From positions 1-6,373 of the forward strand of contig CALJUA010000105.1 in assembly GCA_937975715.1 (NCBI GenBank): a stretch of 6,373 bases of DNA, given 5' to 3'. Of the stretch, positions 1 to 6,326 are shown piece after piece (within the stretch, counting starts at the first letter, position 1; each line of letters begins with the position of its first letter). The notes beneath the pieces were generated by a model that searched no databases, was not told the origin of the DNA, and was given only the letters and a program-made list of their open reading frames with translations. The stretch is from an uncultured Candidatus Planktophila sp. GTDB lineage: Bacteria; Actinomycetota; Actinomycetes; Nanopelagicales; Nanopelagicaceae. The position numbers and the translations under genes were made by a program.

Positions 1-606
1 TTTCGGCTTCGTTTTAAGTATTGAAAGTATGCCTTCAGCTAAATCTCCCGCAAATGTAGGAGATCCAAATTGATCATCTGTGACTGAAGATGGTTCGAAT
101 TTAATTGACTTAGCGGCAATGGACTTTACAAAATTCTCCCCAAATTTGCTATAGAGCCAAGATGTTCTGATGATGTAAAAACTCTCTAAACCAGAGTTAA
201 TGATTGCATTTTCTCCAGCTAATTTAGAGTCCCCGTAGACATTAAGCGGTGAAGGCGAATCTGATTCTGAATAAGAAGTACCCTTTTGTCCATCAAATAC
301 ATAGTCCGTAGAAATATGCACTAATGCCGCTCCTGATAACTTACAAGCAGAAGCCATGTTGCCAACGGCCTTTGAATTAACAAGAAATGCGGCATCTTTG
401 GATTCTTCAGCACCTGGAACATTTGTCCATGCGGTTGCATTTATCACAAAATCAGGACGTAATTCAAGAATGTATTTAGTGGTGCGATCGAAATCTGTGA
501 CATCAATAAATGAGCTTGAGGGAGAGTGGACTTCGGTAGATTTCAAATCAGATTCCAGAAGCGATCTGCCTAATTGGCCGCTTCCTCCAAGAATAAGAAT
601 TTTCAC
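1..606 (-). CDS. rfbD: dTDP-4-dehydrorhamnose reductase, 3' end cut by window edge
   Basis: RmlD/RfbD performs the final NAD(P)H-dependent reduction of dTDP-6-deoxy-L-lyxo-4-hexulose to dTDP-L-rhamnose in the cytoplasm. The 202 residues present show the Rossmann motif GGSGQLG (residues 7-13), STDYVFDG (99-106) with the catalytic Thr100, and YGDSK (124-128) with the Tyr124/Lys128 pair. RTSWLY (147-152) and DDQFGSPT (177-184) follow, both RmlD signatures. The family is usually about 280-300 residues, so roughly the last third lies beyond the left edge. The start is GTG, one base after the rmlB stop (TGA-A-GTG). A weak ribosome site, AAGAG at 616-612, sits inside the last codons of rmlB, which suggests translational coupling. 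An oddity is NATAWTNVPGAE (56-67), where most family members have an AAYTxVDxAE-like segment. Whether an RmlC domain is fused cannot be seen here. The identification itself is firm. Confidence 0.93.
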   Translation of the reverse strand, partial: MKILILGGSGQLGRSLLESDLKSTEVHSPSSSFIDVTDFDRTTKYILELRPDFVINATAWTNVPGAEESKDAAFLVNSKAVGNMASACKLSGAALVHISTDYVFDGQKGTSYSESDSPSPLNVYGDSKLAGENAIINSGLESFYIIRTSWLYSKFGENFVKSIAAKSIKFEPSSVTDDQFGSPTFAGDLAEGILSILKTKPK

Positions 607-607
607 T

Positions 608-1591
608 TCATCTCTTATCTAAAAGCGGTTCCCACCAGCTTCGATTCTCTCTGTACCATTCAATTAGCTTTACAATCTCTTCATCGAAATTAGTTAGGGA
701 CTTAAATCCAAGTTCCCTCTTAATTTTATTTCCTGTCAAACTGTAACGAAAGTCGTGACCCTTACGGTCTTCAACAAATTCAAAGACTTCATCTTCTTTG
801 AAGCCAAATTCTGAAATGAGTCGGCGGGCAAGTTCAACATTAGGCATCTCAACTTCGCCACCAATGTTGTAGATATCGCCAGGGATACCCTTTTCAAGAA
901 CAAGGTAAATTCCGTGGCAATGATCATCAACATGTATCCATTCGCGAACTTGTAGACCTTCGCCATAAATAGGAATCTTCCTTCCATCCAGGAGGTTGGT
1001 GATAAACCGCGGGATGACTTTCTCTGGGAATTGGCGAATGCCATAGTTATTACTACATCTAGTGATTCCAACATTCATCTTGTGGGTTTTGAAATAAGCA
1101 AGTACTAAGAAATCCGCGGCGGCTTTACTCGCAGAATATGGAGAGGAAGGATCCAATGGTTGGTCTTCCTCCCAGCTACCTTCGACTATCGATCCATAGA
1201 CTTCATCTGTCGACACCTGAACGAATCGTGTGACACCCGCTGCACGTGCTTGATCAAGGAGATTAAGAGTTCCCATAACATTGGTCTCATAGAAAGCCTT
1301 GGAAGATTCGATGGAACGATCCACGTGCGATTCAGCAGCAAAGTTCACAATGTGCGTAATCTGATACTTAGATATAACCGCCGATACTGCCCTCTCATCA
1401 CAGATATCAATCTGCTCAAAGGCAAAATTAGGATGCGTGATTATTCCGTCAAGATTAGATTTATTTCCCGAATAGGTCAGTTTGTCGACGACCACTATCT
1501 TCTTGAAGGGGTTTACAATTTCCTCATTGACTAACATCTCGGCAAAACGAGATCCGATGAATCCCGCGCCACCGGTTATGAGAACGTTCAT
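608..1591 (-). CDS. rfbB: dTDP-glucose 4,6-dehydratase
   Basis: RmlB/RfbB converts dTDP-D-glucose to dTDP-4-keto-6-deoxy-D-glucose using bound NAD+, the second step of dTDP-L-rhamnose synthesis. The protein is 327 residues, close to the usual length. It has the NAD motif GGAGFIG (7-13), AAESHVDRS (85-93), the catalytic triplet STDEVYG (Thr128-Asp129-Glu130) and YSASK (Tyr152, Lys156). RCSNNYG, VREWIHVDDHC and the C-terminal GHDFRYSL are all typical of RmlB. An in-frame GTG lies six bases further upstream at 1597, but I chose the ATG at 1591. The ribosome site AGAAGG (1604-1599) is 7 bases from this ATG and only 1 base from the GTG, and the protein then begins with the typical MNVLITGG. It is the first gene of a minus-strand pair with rfbD and diverges from rmlA across 27 bp. 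Sampled G+C is uneven, about 35% near the 3' end and about 53% mid-gene. Confidence 0.97.
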   Translation of the reverse strand: MNVLITGGAGFIGSRFAEMLVNEEIVNPFKKIVVVDKLTYSGNKSNLDGIITHPNFAFEQIDICDERAVSAVISKYQITHIVNFAAESHVDRSIESSKAFYETNVMGTLNLLDQARAAGVTRFVQVSTDEVYGSIVEGSWEEDQPLDPSSPYSASKAAADFLVLAYFKTHKMNVGITRCSNNYGIRQFPEKVIPRFITNLLDGRKIPIYGEGLQVREWIHVDDHCHGIYLVLEKGIPGDIYNIGGEVEMPNVELARRLISEFGFKEDEVFEFVEDRKGHDFRYSLTGNKIKRELGFKSLTNFDEEIVKLIEWYRENRSWWEPLLDKR

Positions 1592-1598
1592 GACCACG

Positions 1599-1610
1599 CC
1601 TTCTGAGAGG
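1599..1610. promoter_or_regulatory. Back-to-back ribosome binding sites of rfbB and rfbA
   Basis: AGAAGG on the minus strand (1604-1599) lies 7 bases from the rfbB ATG, and GAGAGG on the plus strand (1605-1610) lies 8 bases from the rfbA ATG. The two sites touch and form an imperfect dyad, CCTTCTGAGAGG. They explain both start choices and occupy the middle of the 27-bp gap between the divergent genes. This leaves no room there for two ordinary promoters. Confidence 0.65.
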
Positions 1611-1618
1611 AAATAAAT

Positions 1619-2404
1619 ATGAAGGGCATCATACTCGCAGGAGGTTCAGGTACCCGTCTTAACCCACTCACGACCGTAACTTCAAAGCAACTACTTCCGG
1701 TTTATGACAAGCCCATGATTTATTACCCGCTCACAACGCTAATTCTTGCGGGAATCGAAGAAGTTCTTCTGATTACAAGACCCGAAGATCAAGCATCATT
1801 CAAGTCCTTACTTGGCGATGGTTCGAAGTTTGATATTCACATTCAGTATGCGATACAAGAAAAACCAGCTGGTTTAGCACAAGCACCTCTTATCGCAGAG
1901 AATTTCCTTGATGGTGATGGTTTTTGTTTAATACTAGGTGACAACTTCCTTTACGGGCCTGGTCTCGGTAGAAATCTCAGCAATTTTAATAAAGCTGATG
2001 GTGCAACCATTTTTGCATATTCTGTTCCAAATCCCTCTGAATTTGGTGTGGTCACGCTTGATGAAAATAGTAAGCCAACCTCAATTGTTGAGAAGCCTGA
2101 AAATCCTAATTCAAACTTGGCTATCCCTGGACTTTATTTTTTCGATTCAAGAGCAGTAGACATTTGCAAATCCCTCGCTCCGAGCACACGTGGAGAATTG
2201 GAAATAACTGATTTAATTCGTTGGTATTTGGAAAATGACCAACTTTCAGTCAATGTTCTTCCAATTGGAACAGCTTGGTTAGATATGGGAAGTTTTGACA
2301 GTTTGTTGGCCGCTGGAGAATTTGTAAGACTCATCCAGAATTTTCAACAAATCCCAATTGGCGATCCTATTTCAGCGCGTAAATTCGCGAAATCATCTAA
2401 GTAG
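1619..2404 (+). CDS. rfbA: Glucose-1-phosphate thymidylyltransferase, short form
   Basis: RmlA/RfbA joins glucose-1-phosphate and dTTP to give dTDP-glucose, the committed step of the dTDP-rhamnose pathway. The nucleotide-binding signature GGSGTRL (8-14, Arg13) is followed by SKQLLP (Lys23), GLAQA (85-89) and LGDN (106-109, Asp108 as metal ligand). VEKP (157-160) carries the sugar-phosphate-binding Lys159, and RGELEITD (191-198) and WLDMGS (220-225, Asp222 as second metal ligand) complete the active site. At 261 residues it is about 30 shorter than the common bacterial enzyme of about 290. It stops soon after the conserved region that normally precedes the C-terminal helices. DNFLYGPG has Pro114 where many homologues have His in DNIFYGH. 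The start ATG has GAGAGG 8 bases upstream. The epimerase gene follows after 14 bases, so the two are probably one operon. Sampled G+C is about 35-45%. Assignment to the family is firm; normal feedback control is uncertain. Confidence 0.95.
   Translation: MKGIILAGGSGTRLNPLTTVTSKQLLPVYDKPMIYYPLTTLILAGIEEVLLITRPEDQASFKSLLGDGSKFDIHIQYAIQEKPAGLAQAPLIAENFLDGDGFCLILGDNFLYGPGLGRNLSNFNKADGATIFAYSVPNPSEFGVVTLDENSKPTSIVEKPENPNSNLAIPGLYFFDSRAVDICKSLAPSTRGELEITDLIRWYLENDQLSVNVLPIGTAWLDMGSFDSLLAAGEFVRLIQNFQQIPIGDPISARKFAKSSK
1628..1633 (-). promoter_or_regulatory. Possible -10 element for the rfbB-rfbD operon
   Basis: TATGAT on the minus strand matches five of six positions of the sigma-70-type -10 consensus. 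It lies inside the first codons of rfbA and would start a transcript near 1621, with a leader of about 30 bases that includes the rfbB ribosome site. No good -35 hexamer is seen 16-18 bases upstream, so this is a weak call based on position and one motif. I could not find an equally convincing promoter for rfbA in the opposite direction. Confidence 0.25.
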
Positions 2405-2418
2405 TTGGGAACCTAAGA

Positions 2419-3372
2419 ATGCGCGTATTAATCACTGGTGGAGCAGGTTTTATCGGATCCCACCTCGCCGATGCCCTCTTGGCCCAAGGAGATCAGGTAT
2501 CCATCCTGGATAACCTCACCACCGGATCTCGCGCCAATATCGCCCACATCGAAGACCAGATTGAAATTCACCAGGGCGACATCCGTGATGAAGTGCTAGT
2601 CAACAAGCTTGTTGCCGATGCCGACCTCGTCCTTCACATGGCAGCAGCCCTTGGCGTGAAGAACATCATGGAGAACACCGTCGAGTCAGTTTCTATTAAC
2701 TTCACTGGTTCCGATGTCGTTCTTAAAGCTGCCACACATCATCAGAAGCGTTTGGTCATCGCCAGCACATCAGAGATTTATGGCAAGAACCCAGAGCAAC
2801 CACTTAATGAAGAATCAGATCGCGTCGTTGGTGCGCCACAGAAGATTCGGTGGACTTACTCAGATGCCAAGGCACTGGAAGAAGCCATCGCACACACGCT
2901 GCACCGCACACATGGCCTCAAGGTCACAACTGTTCGCTTCTTTAACACCGTTGGCCCACGTCAGACTGGCCAATACGGAATGGTCTTGCCTCGCTTTGTG
3001 AAGCAAGCCCTCAACAACGAGGACATCACCATCTATGACGATGGATCACAATCTCGAGTCTTCTGCCACGTCGAGGATGCAGTCCGCGCAGTTCTAGCTC
3101 TCGCTGCAGATGACTCAACAATCGGTGACTATTTCAACGTCGGCGGCTTTGGCGAGACAACTATTAAAGAGCTTGCCACAAAGATTATTGAGCGCACGGG
3201 ATCAGCATCAAAGCTTGTCTATGTGCCATTCACAGAAGCCTATGGTGTTGGTTTTGAAGATATGCAACGTCGAGTACCAGATATCTCGAAGGTAAAAGCA
3301 AAGCTTGGTTGGGTACCAACTCATACTCTCGATTCAATTATCGATAGCGTTGCAGCACACCTGAAGAATTAA
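2419..3372 (+). CDS. NAD-dependent nucleotide-sugar epimerase/dehydratase (extended SDR, GalE-like)
   Basis: This 317-residue cytoplasmic extended short-chain dehydrogenase/reductase probably acts on a UDP- or dTDP-sugar. It shows the NAD motif GGAGFIG (7-13), Asp31 at the end of the second strand (favouring NAD over NADP), and HMAAALGVK (73-81). STSEIYG (116-122) and YSDAK (147-151, catalytic Tyr147/Lys151) form the active site. RFFNTVGPRQTGQYGMVLPRF and the SRVFCHVEDAV segment follow. This pattern matches a group often annotated as UDP-glucose 4-epimerase, but it also overlaps UDP-glucuronate decarboxylases and other 4,6-dehydratase relatives, so I give no gene symbol. The ATG has a modest GGGA site (2407-2410) 8 bases upstream and lies 14 bases after rfbA, implying co-transcription. 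Its G+C (about 47-58% in samples) is clearly higher than rfbA. It faces the dehydrogenase gene across a 10-bp convergent gap. Confidence 0.88.
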   Translation: MRVLITGGAGFIGSHLADALLAQGDQVSILDNLTTGSRANIAHIEDQIEIHQGDIRDEVLVNKLVADADLVLHMAAALGVKNIMENTVESVSINFTGSDVVLKAATHHQKRLVIASTSEIYGKNPEQPLNEESDRVVGAPQKIRWTYSDAKALEEAIAHTLHRTHGLKVTTVRFFNTVGPRQTGQYGMVLPRFVKQALNNEDITIYDDGSQSRVFCHVEDAVRAVLALAADDSTIGDYFNVGGFGETTIKELATKIIERTGSASKLVYVPFTEAYGVGFEDMQRRVPDISKVKAKLGWVPTHTLDSIIDSVAAHLKN

Positions 3373-3382
3373 TTAGTTCTTA

Positions 3383-4588
3383 TTAGAGAGTCTTTGCGCC
3401 TTTAACTTTGCCTGTAGAATCAAATACATAAGGCGCACTAGCTAAGACATCTGCAGGTTTCACAACGCTATGCAAGGTAACAACGATCGAGATATCCGCA
3501 CCCGATAATGGTGATGAAGTTTCACCTTGCCAAGTACCAACAACATCATCATGCCAGGCAACCACAGCACCACGCTTGCGAAGTTCTTCAATCACAATCT
3601 CTGCAGGGGTCTCACGAACATCTGCCACATTTGGTTTATAGGCAACGCCAACCACCAAGACTGATTTACCCTTAAGTGAGCCACCGTTATCTGCTTCCAC
3701 GCGATCAACAATGTAAACAGGCATCTCGAGGTTTACTTCATTAGCGCGCTCGATAAACGTTGAAGGCGCGCCCAGCTGCTCCGCAACATGCGCCAAGTAA
3801 GTTGGATCAACAGGAATGCAATGTCCACCAACGCCAGCAGATGGGGTGAACTTCATAAATCCATATGGCTTGGTATTGGCAGCTTCCAATGTTTCGTGAA
3901 CTGAGATACCCAACTTATGCGCAATCTGTGCAAACTCATTTACCAAGGCAATATTTACCTGGCGGAATGTGTTCTCAAAGAGTTTTGCGGATTCAGCAAC
4001 CTCAGGCGATGAAACTTCAACTAGTTGGTCACAGAATGATGAATAGAACTCACGAGTCTTCTCTGATGCCTCTGGTGTGAGACCTGCATACAAACGTGGA
4101 GTGTTCTTCTGGTTGTAATCACCACGTCCTGGATCTACACGCTCCGGAGATATTGCATAGAGATGTTCAATCTTCTCTACAGATAACTTTTCAATGAGCG
4201 GCTTAATGAAATTTCGAACCGTGCCAGGAAATGACGTTGATTCATTGATTACCAAGACAGGTCGATCAATGTTTTCGGCAATAGTTTTACATGCCGCCTC
4301 GATATAGGACATGTCTGGTTTACGATCTTTAGTCAGGGGAGTTGGTACGGCGATAACTACGATGTCAGAGCCTTTAATATCTGCACCATTAGTGGTCGCT
4401 CTATATCGACCTTCTTTGGCCCACTTAGTAATGACTTCGCTCTCAACGCCTTCGATATGTGAAATACCCTTATTGAGCTGATCCACAACCTTCTGGCTAT
4501 TATCAAAGCCAACTACATCATGTTTTGCTGCAGCAAAAGCGCTAATGGTCAGGCCAACATAACCCTGGCCAATAATCGAAACTTTCAT
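3383..4588 (-). CDS. Nucleotide-sugar 6-dehydrogenase (UDP-glucose/UDP-GlcNAc dehydrogenase family)
   Basis: This enzyme carries out the two-step, NAD+-dependent four-electron oxidation of a UDP-hexose to the UDP-uronic acid in the cytoplasm. The 401 residues contain the three family domains: an N-terminal Rossmann fold with GQGYVGL (7-13, Gln in the second position of the usual GLGYVGL), a central dimerisation domain, and a C-terminal UDP-binding domain (VLVVGVAYKPNVADVRETP). Active-site features are AVPTP (80-84), SPER (147-150, Glu149), AKLFENTFR (201-209, Lys202 and Asn206), and GVGGHCIPVDP (252-262) with nucleophile Cys257 and Asp261. The SPERVDPG and KPYGF segments resemble the WbpA/WecC branch (UDP-GlcNAc or UDP-ManNAc) more than classical UDP-glucose dehydrogenase, but substrate cannot be fixed from sequence alone. 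The ATG directly follows the ligase stop (TAGATG), with no clear ribosome site, so it is probably translated by coupling. Confidence 0.93.
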   Translation of the reverse strand: MKVSIIGQGYVGLTISAFAAAKHDVVGFDNSQKVVDQLNKGISHIEGVESEVITKWAKEGRYRATTNGADIKGSDIVVIAVPTPLTKDRKPDMSYIEAACKTIAENIDRPVLVINESTSFPGTVRNFIKPLIEKLSVEKIEHLYAISPERVDPGRGDYNQKNTPRLYAGLTPEASEKTREFYSSFCDQLVEVSSPEVAESAKLFENTFRQVNIALVNEFAQIAHKLGISVHETLEAANTKPYGFMKFTPSAGVGGHCIPVDPTYLAHVAEQLGAPSTFIERANEVNLEMPVYIVDRVEADNGGSLKGKSVLVVGVAYKPNVADVRETPAEIVIEELRKRGAVVAWHDDVVGTWQGETSSPLSGADISIVVTLHSVVKPADVLASAPYVFDSTGKVKGAKTL

Positions 4589-6274
4589 CTACTGAGCCAA
4601 GACATCAGGGTTACGAGGATCAAGGCGCTTCATATTTGCCAAAGCTTCCGCCTTATCTGCCTCTGTTGCTTTTGATACTGAGTAGAGAACTCGCCAAGCA
4701 TCAAAGTAATCAGGGCTAAATGCAACAGCTTCCTTTGCATACTTATAGGCAAGATCTGGAAGTTTGCTATTTTCGAAGAGCAATACCGCCTGAGCCAATC
4801 GAGCTGAGTCGCGCGGTGCAAGGTAGGACGGTGTCAGCGCCGCTTCAACTTGTTGGACATTCTGTGCCTTGAGCGCTGCCTTATATTTCATATCGGCAGA
4901 CATTGGGGGCACGGCAATCAACGCTCCCACGACTACACCAATTCCACCGACCAGCTGTGGAGAGAATACGAGCTCTTTCTGCTTGATAGCTTTTGGCTTC
5001 TCAGATGTCTCTGGTCGAGGACGTGTTGAATACTCGTACGCTACAAGTGCACCGACCAATACCCATCCCCAGATTGCAAGACCAACCTGATTGATAGAGA
5101 TGATCGATTGAAGTTGATAGGCCAGCCAGGTTGTTGCAAGCGCCACGAAGGTTCCGTCATATGCACGCTGACGTAACGTCACACGAAGTATTGCCCAGAT
5201 TCCGATAGCAAGAATTGCTACATAGCTCAGAAGTAGTGGATATCCACCATAAGCAAAGATGTCTATGACTACGTTGTGGGCGGCATTGGTAACAGTATTC
5301 ACGCCTGGCGTATCAACTAGAGCACGATCAGGTCTGAAAGCCCTATACCAGAGACCGTACGAATCCATACCTTTGCCAGTCAGAGGTGAATCCATTCCGA
5401 TATTAATTCCGGTCTCCCAATATGTACCACGGAGTGAAACTGAGCGCTTATAAATTAGAGATGCGAGTGGGCCTTTCTGAAGTGCTCCAGCGAGTGCAAA
5501 CGCACCGACAAACGCAACACCCAAAAGATAGCTGCCTGTCAAAACCCAACCTTTTGTCCTTGAACGGACTAGGTAGAATCCAATCATTGCAAGGCCAGCA
5601 CCAGTTACCACTAGCCCTTGGACGGCGTGAGATTCTTTAATTTCGTAGAGTGCAATCAGCCCCAAGATAATGAACGCGATTCGGTACTTCCATGCGAAAT
5701 GAGAACTGAAGGCGAATGCAACTGATCCTGTAATAAACATTCCAAGGAAAGCACCAATAAAGTTTGGATTACCAAAAAGCCCCAAAATGTTGCCGTATGG
5801 GTTGTTCCAGCCAATGAAATCACCAAAGGCAATCGCCCATGCACAGTAAATGATATTGACGGCCCCGGCAATCAATAGTGCCCAAACCAGTAAATCAAAT
5901 GACTGTTTCCGGCGCATCAGCGCAGCACCGAGTGCAACCATGATTAGGACTAAATAGGTAATAAAACCGGTCTGTCGTCCAAATACTCCGTAGATATTTT
6001 GGGTAAATGGTGCAAAGCTGTTGATGACCGAATTTAGGCTTGCTAGCAAGAATAGTGCTGAAAGAATTACTAGCGATTTAGCAGAAGTCCAAAGCTCCTT
6101 TAGCCCATAGATAAGAGCAATCGCAAAGACTCCACCACCAACACAGCCCGCTGCAAAAAGCTTGGTTACATTTACAGGATCTGATACCGCATCTGTCATC
6201 AAGAAGATGGTTGTAAACGGCACACCAATAAACAAGAACCAGGAAATTGTCTTTTCAACTGACTTATTTAACAT
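4589..6274 (-). CDS. O-antigen ligase/polymerase-family membrane protein (Wzy_C) with C-terminal TPR-like region
   Basis: This 561-residue multi-pass membrane protein belongs to the WaaL/Wzy/PglL-like family, which transfers or polymerises undecaprenyl-linked glycans outside the cytoplasmic membrane. I see about 11-13 hydrophobic segments, starting near residues 10-28, 35-57, 67-87, 101-120 and 127-150. Family marks are FGRQTG (98-103), FGNPNF (167-172), the Arg282 region RGTYWETG, PLTGKGMDSYG (297-307) and His333 in AAHNVVIDIFAYGG; the Arg and His lie around the large outer loop where WaaL has essential residues. A last membrane segment (about 439-457) is followed by an alpha-helical tail (about 460-561) with TPR-like repeats ending LDPRNPDVL. 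Ligase, polymerase and protein-glycosylation roles cannot be separated; in a monoderm actinobacterium an LPS ligase role would be unlikely. The ATG has only a weak ribosome site (GATTGG), but a TATAGT element lies close upstream. It leads a two-gene operon with the dehydrogenase. Confidence 0.88.
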   Translation of the reverse strand: MLNKSVEKTISWFLFIGVPFTTIFLMTDAVSDPVNVTKLFAAGCVGGGVFAIALIYGLKELWTSAKSLVILSALFLLASLNSVINSFAPFTQNIYGVFGRQTGFITYLVLIMVALGAALMRRKQSFDLLVWALLIAGAVNIIYCAWAIAFGDFIGWNNPYGNILGLFGNPNFIGAFLGMFITGSVAFAFSSHFAWKYRIAFIILGLIALYEIKESHAVQGLVVTGAGLAMIGFYLVRSRTKGWVLTGSYLLGVAFVGAFALAGALQKGPLASLIYKRSVSLRGTYWETGINIGMDSPLTGKGMDSYGLWYRAFRPDRALVDTPGVNTVTNAAHNVVIDIFAYGGYPLLLSYVAILAIGIWAILRVTLRQRAYDGTFVALATTWLAYQLQSIISINQVGLAIWGWVLVGALVAYEYSTRPRPETSEKPKAIKQKELVFSPQLVGGIGVVVGALIAVPPMSADMKYKAALKAQNVQQVEAALTPSYLAPRDSARLAQAVLLFENSKLPDLAYKYAKEAVAFSPDYFDAWRVLYSVSKATEADKAEALANMKRLDPRNPDVLAQ

Positions 6275-6287
6275 GAGCCAATCTTAA

Positions 6288-6293
6288 CTATAG
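6288..6293 (-). promoter_or_regulatory. Possible -10 element for the ligase-dehydrogenase operon
   Basis: TATAGT on the minus strand matches five of six bases of the -10 consensus and lies 13 bases before the ligase ATG at 6274. Transcription starting about 7 bases downstream would give a leader of only a few bases, close to leaderless. This fits the weak ribosome site and is common in actinobacteria. I see no recognisable -35 hexamer at the usual spacing (the position reads GAGGAG). Confidence 0.4.
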
Positions 6294-6312
6294 AAAGGCC
6301 GAAACCCGGCTC
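6293..6312 (-). terminator. Possible intrinsic terminator of an upstream minus-strand gene
   Basis: Read on the minus strand, GCCG (6310-6307), a five-base loop GGTTT and CGGC (6301-6298) form a G+C-only hairpin. A G-U pair can add one inner step. CTTTCT follows at once, which resembles a short U-tract. It lies after the TGA at 6329-6327 and before the ligase start, so it would separate the ligase operon from the gene to its right. The stem is short and the U-run is interrupted, so the call is moderate. Confidence 0.4.
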
Positions 6313-6326
6313 CTCCTGAGGCGGAT

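Noticed and set aside
356..622. 88-codon plus-strand open frame near the left edge
   Set aside because: It is antisense to rfbD, which reads continuously with RmlD motifs on the minus strand.
736..1074. 112-codon minus-strand open frame
   Set aside because: It is another frame of the same strand inside rfbB and has no family-like motif.
1512..1532. TTTACA, TACAAT and TTGACT as a promoter for rfbA
   Set aside because: Each hexamer looks good alone, but none has a partner at 16-18 bases spacing, so no promoter is called.
1160..1534. 124-codon plus-strand open frame
   Set aside because: It lies entirely antisense to rfbB, whose motifs are unmistakable, and it shows no recognisable domain or ribosome site.
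3364..3381. A+T-rich hairpin as a bidirectional terminator
   Set aside because: The stem has only one G-C pair plus a G-U on the plus strand, becomes a C-A mismatch on the minus strand, and neither side is followed by a U-run.
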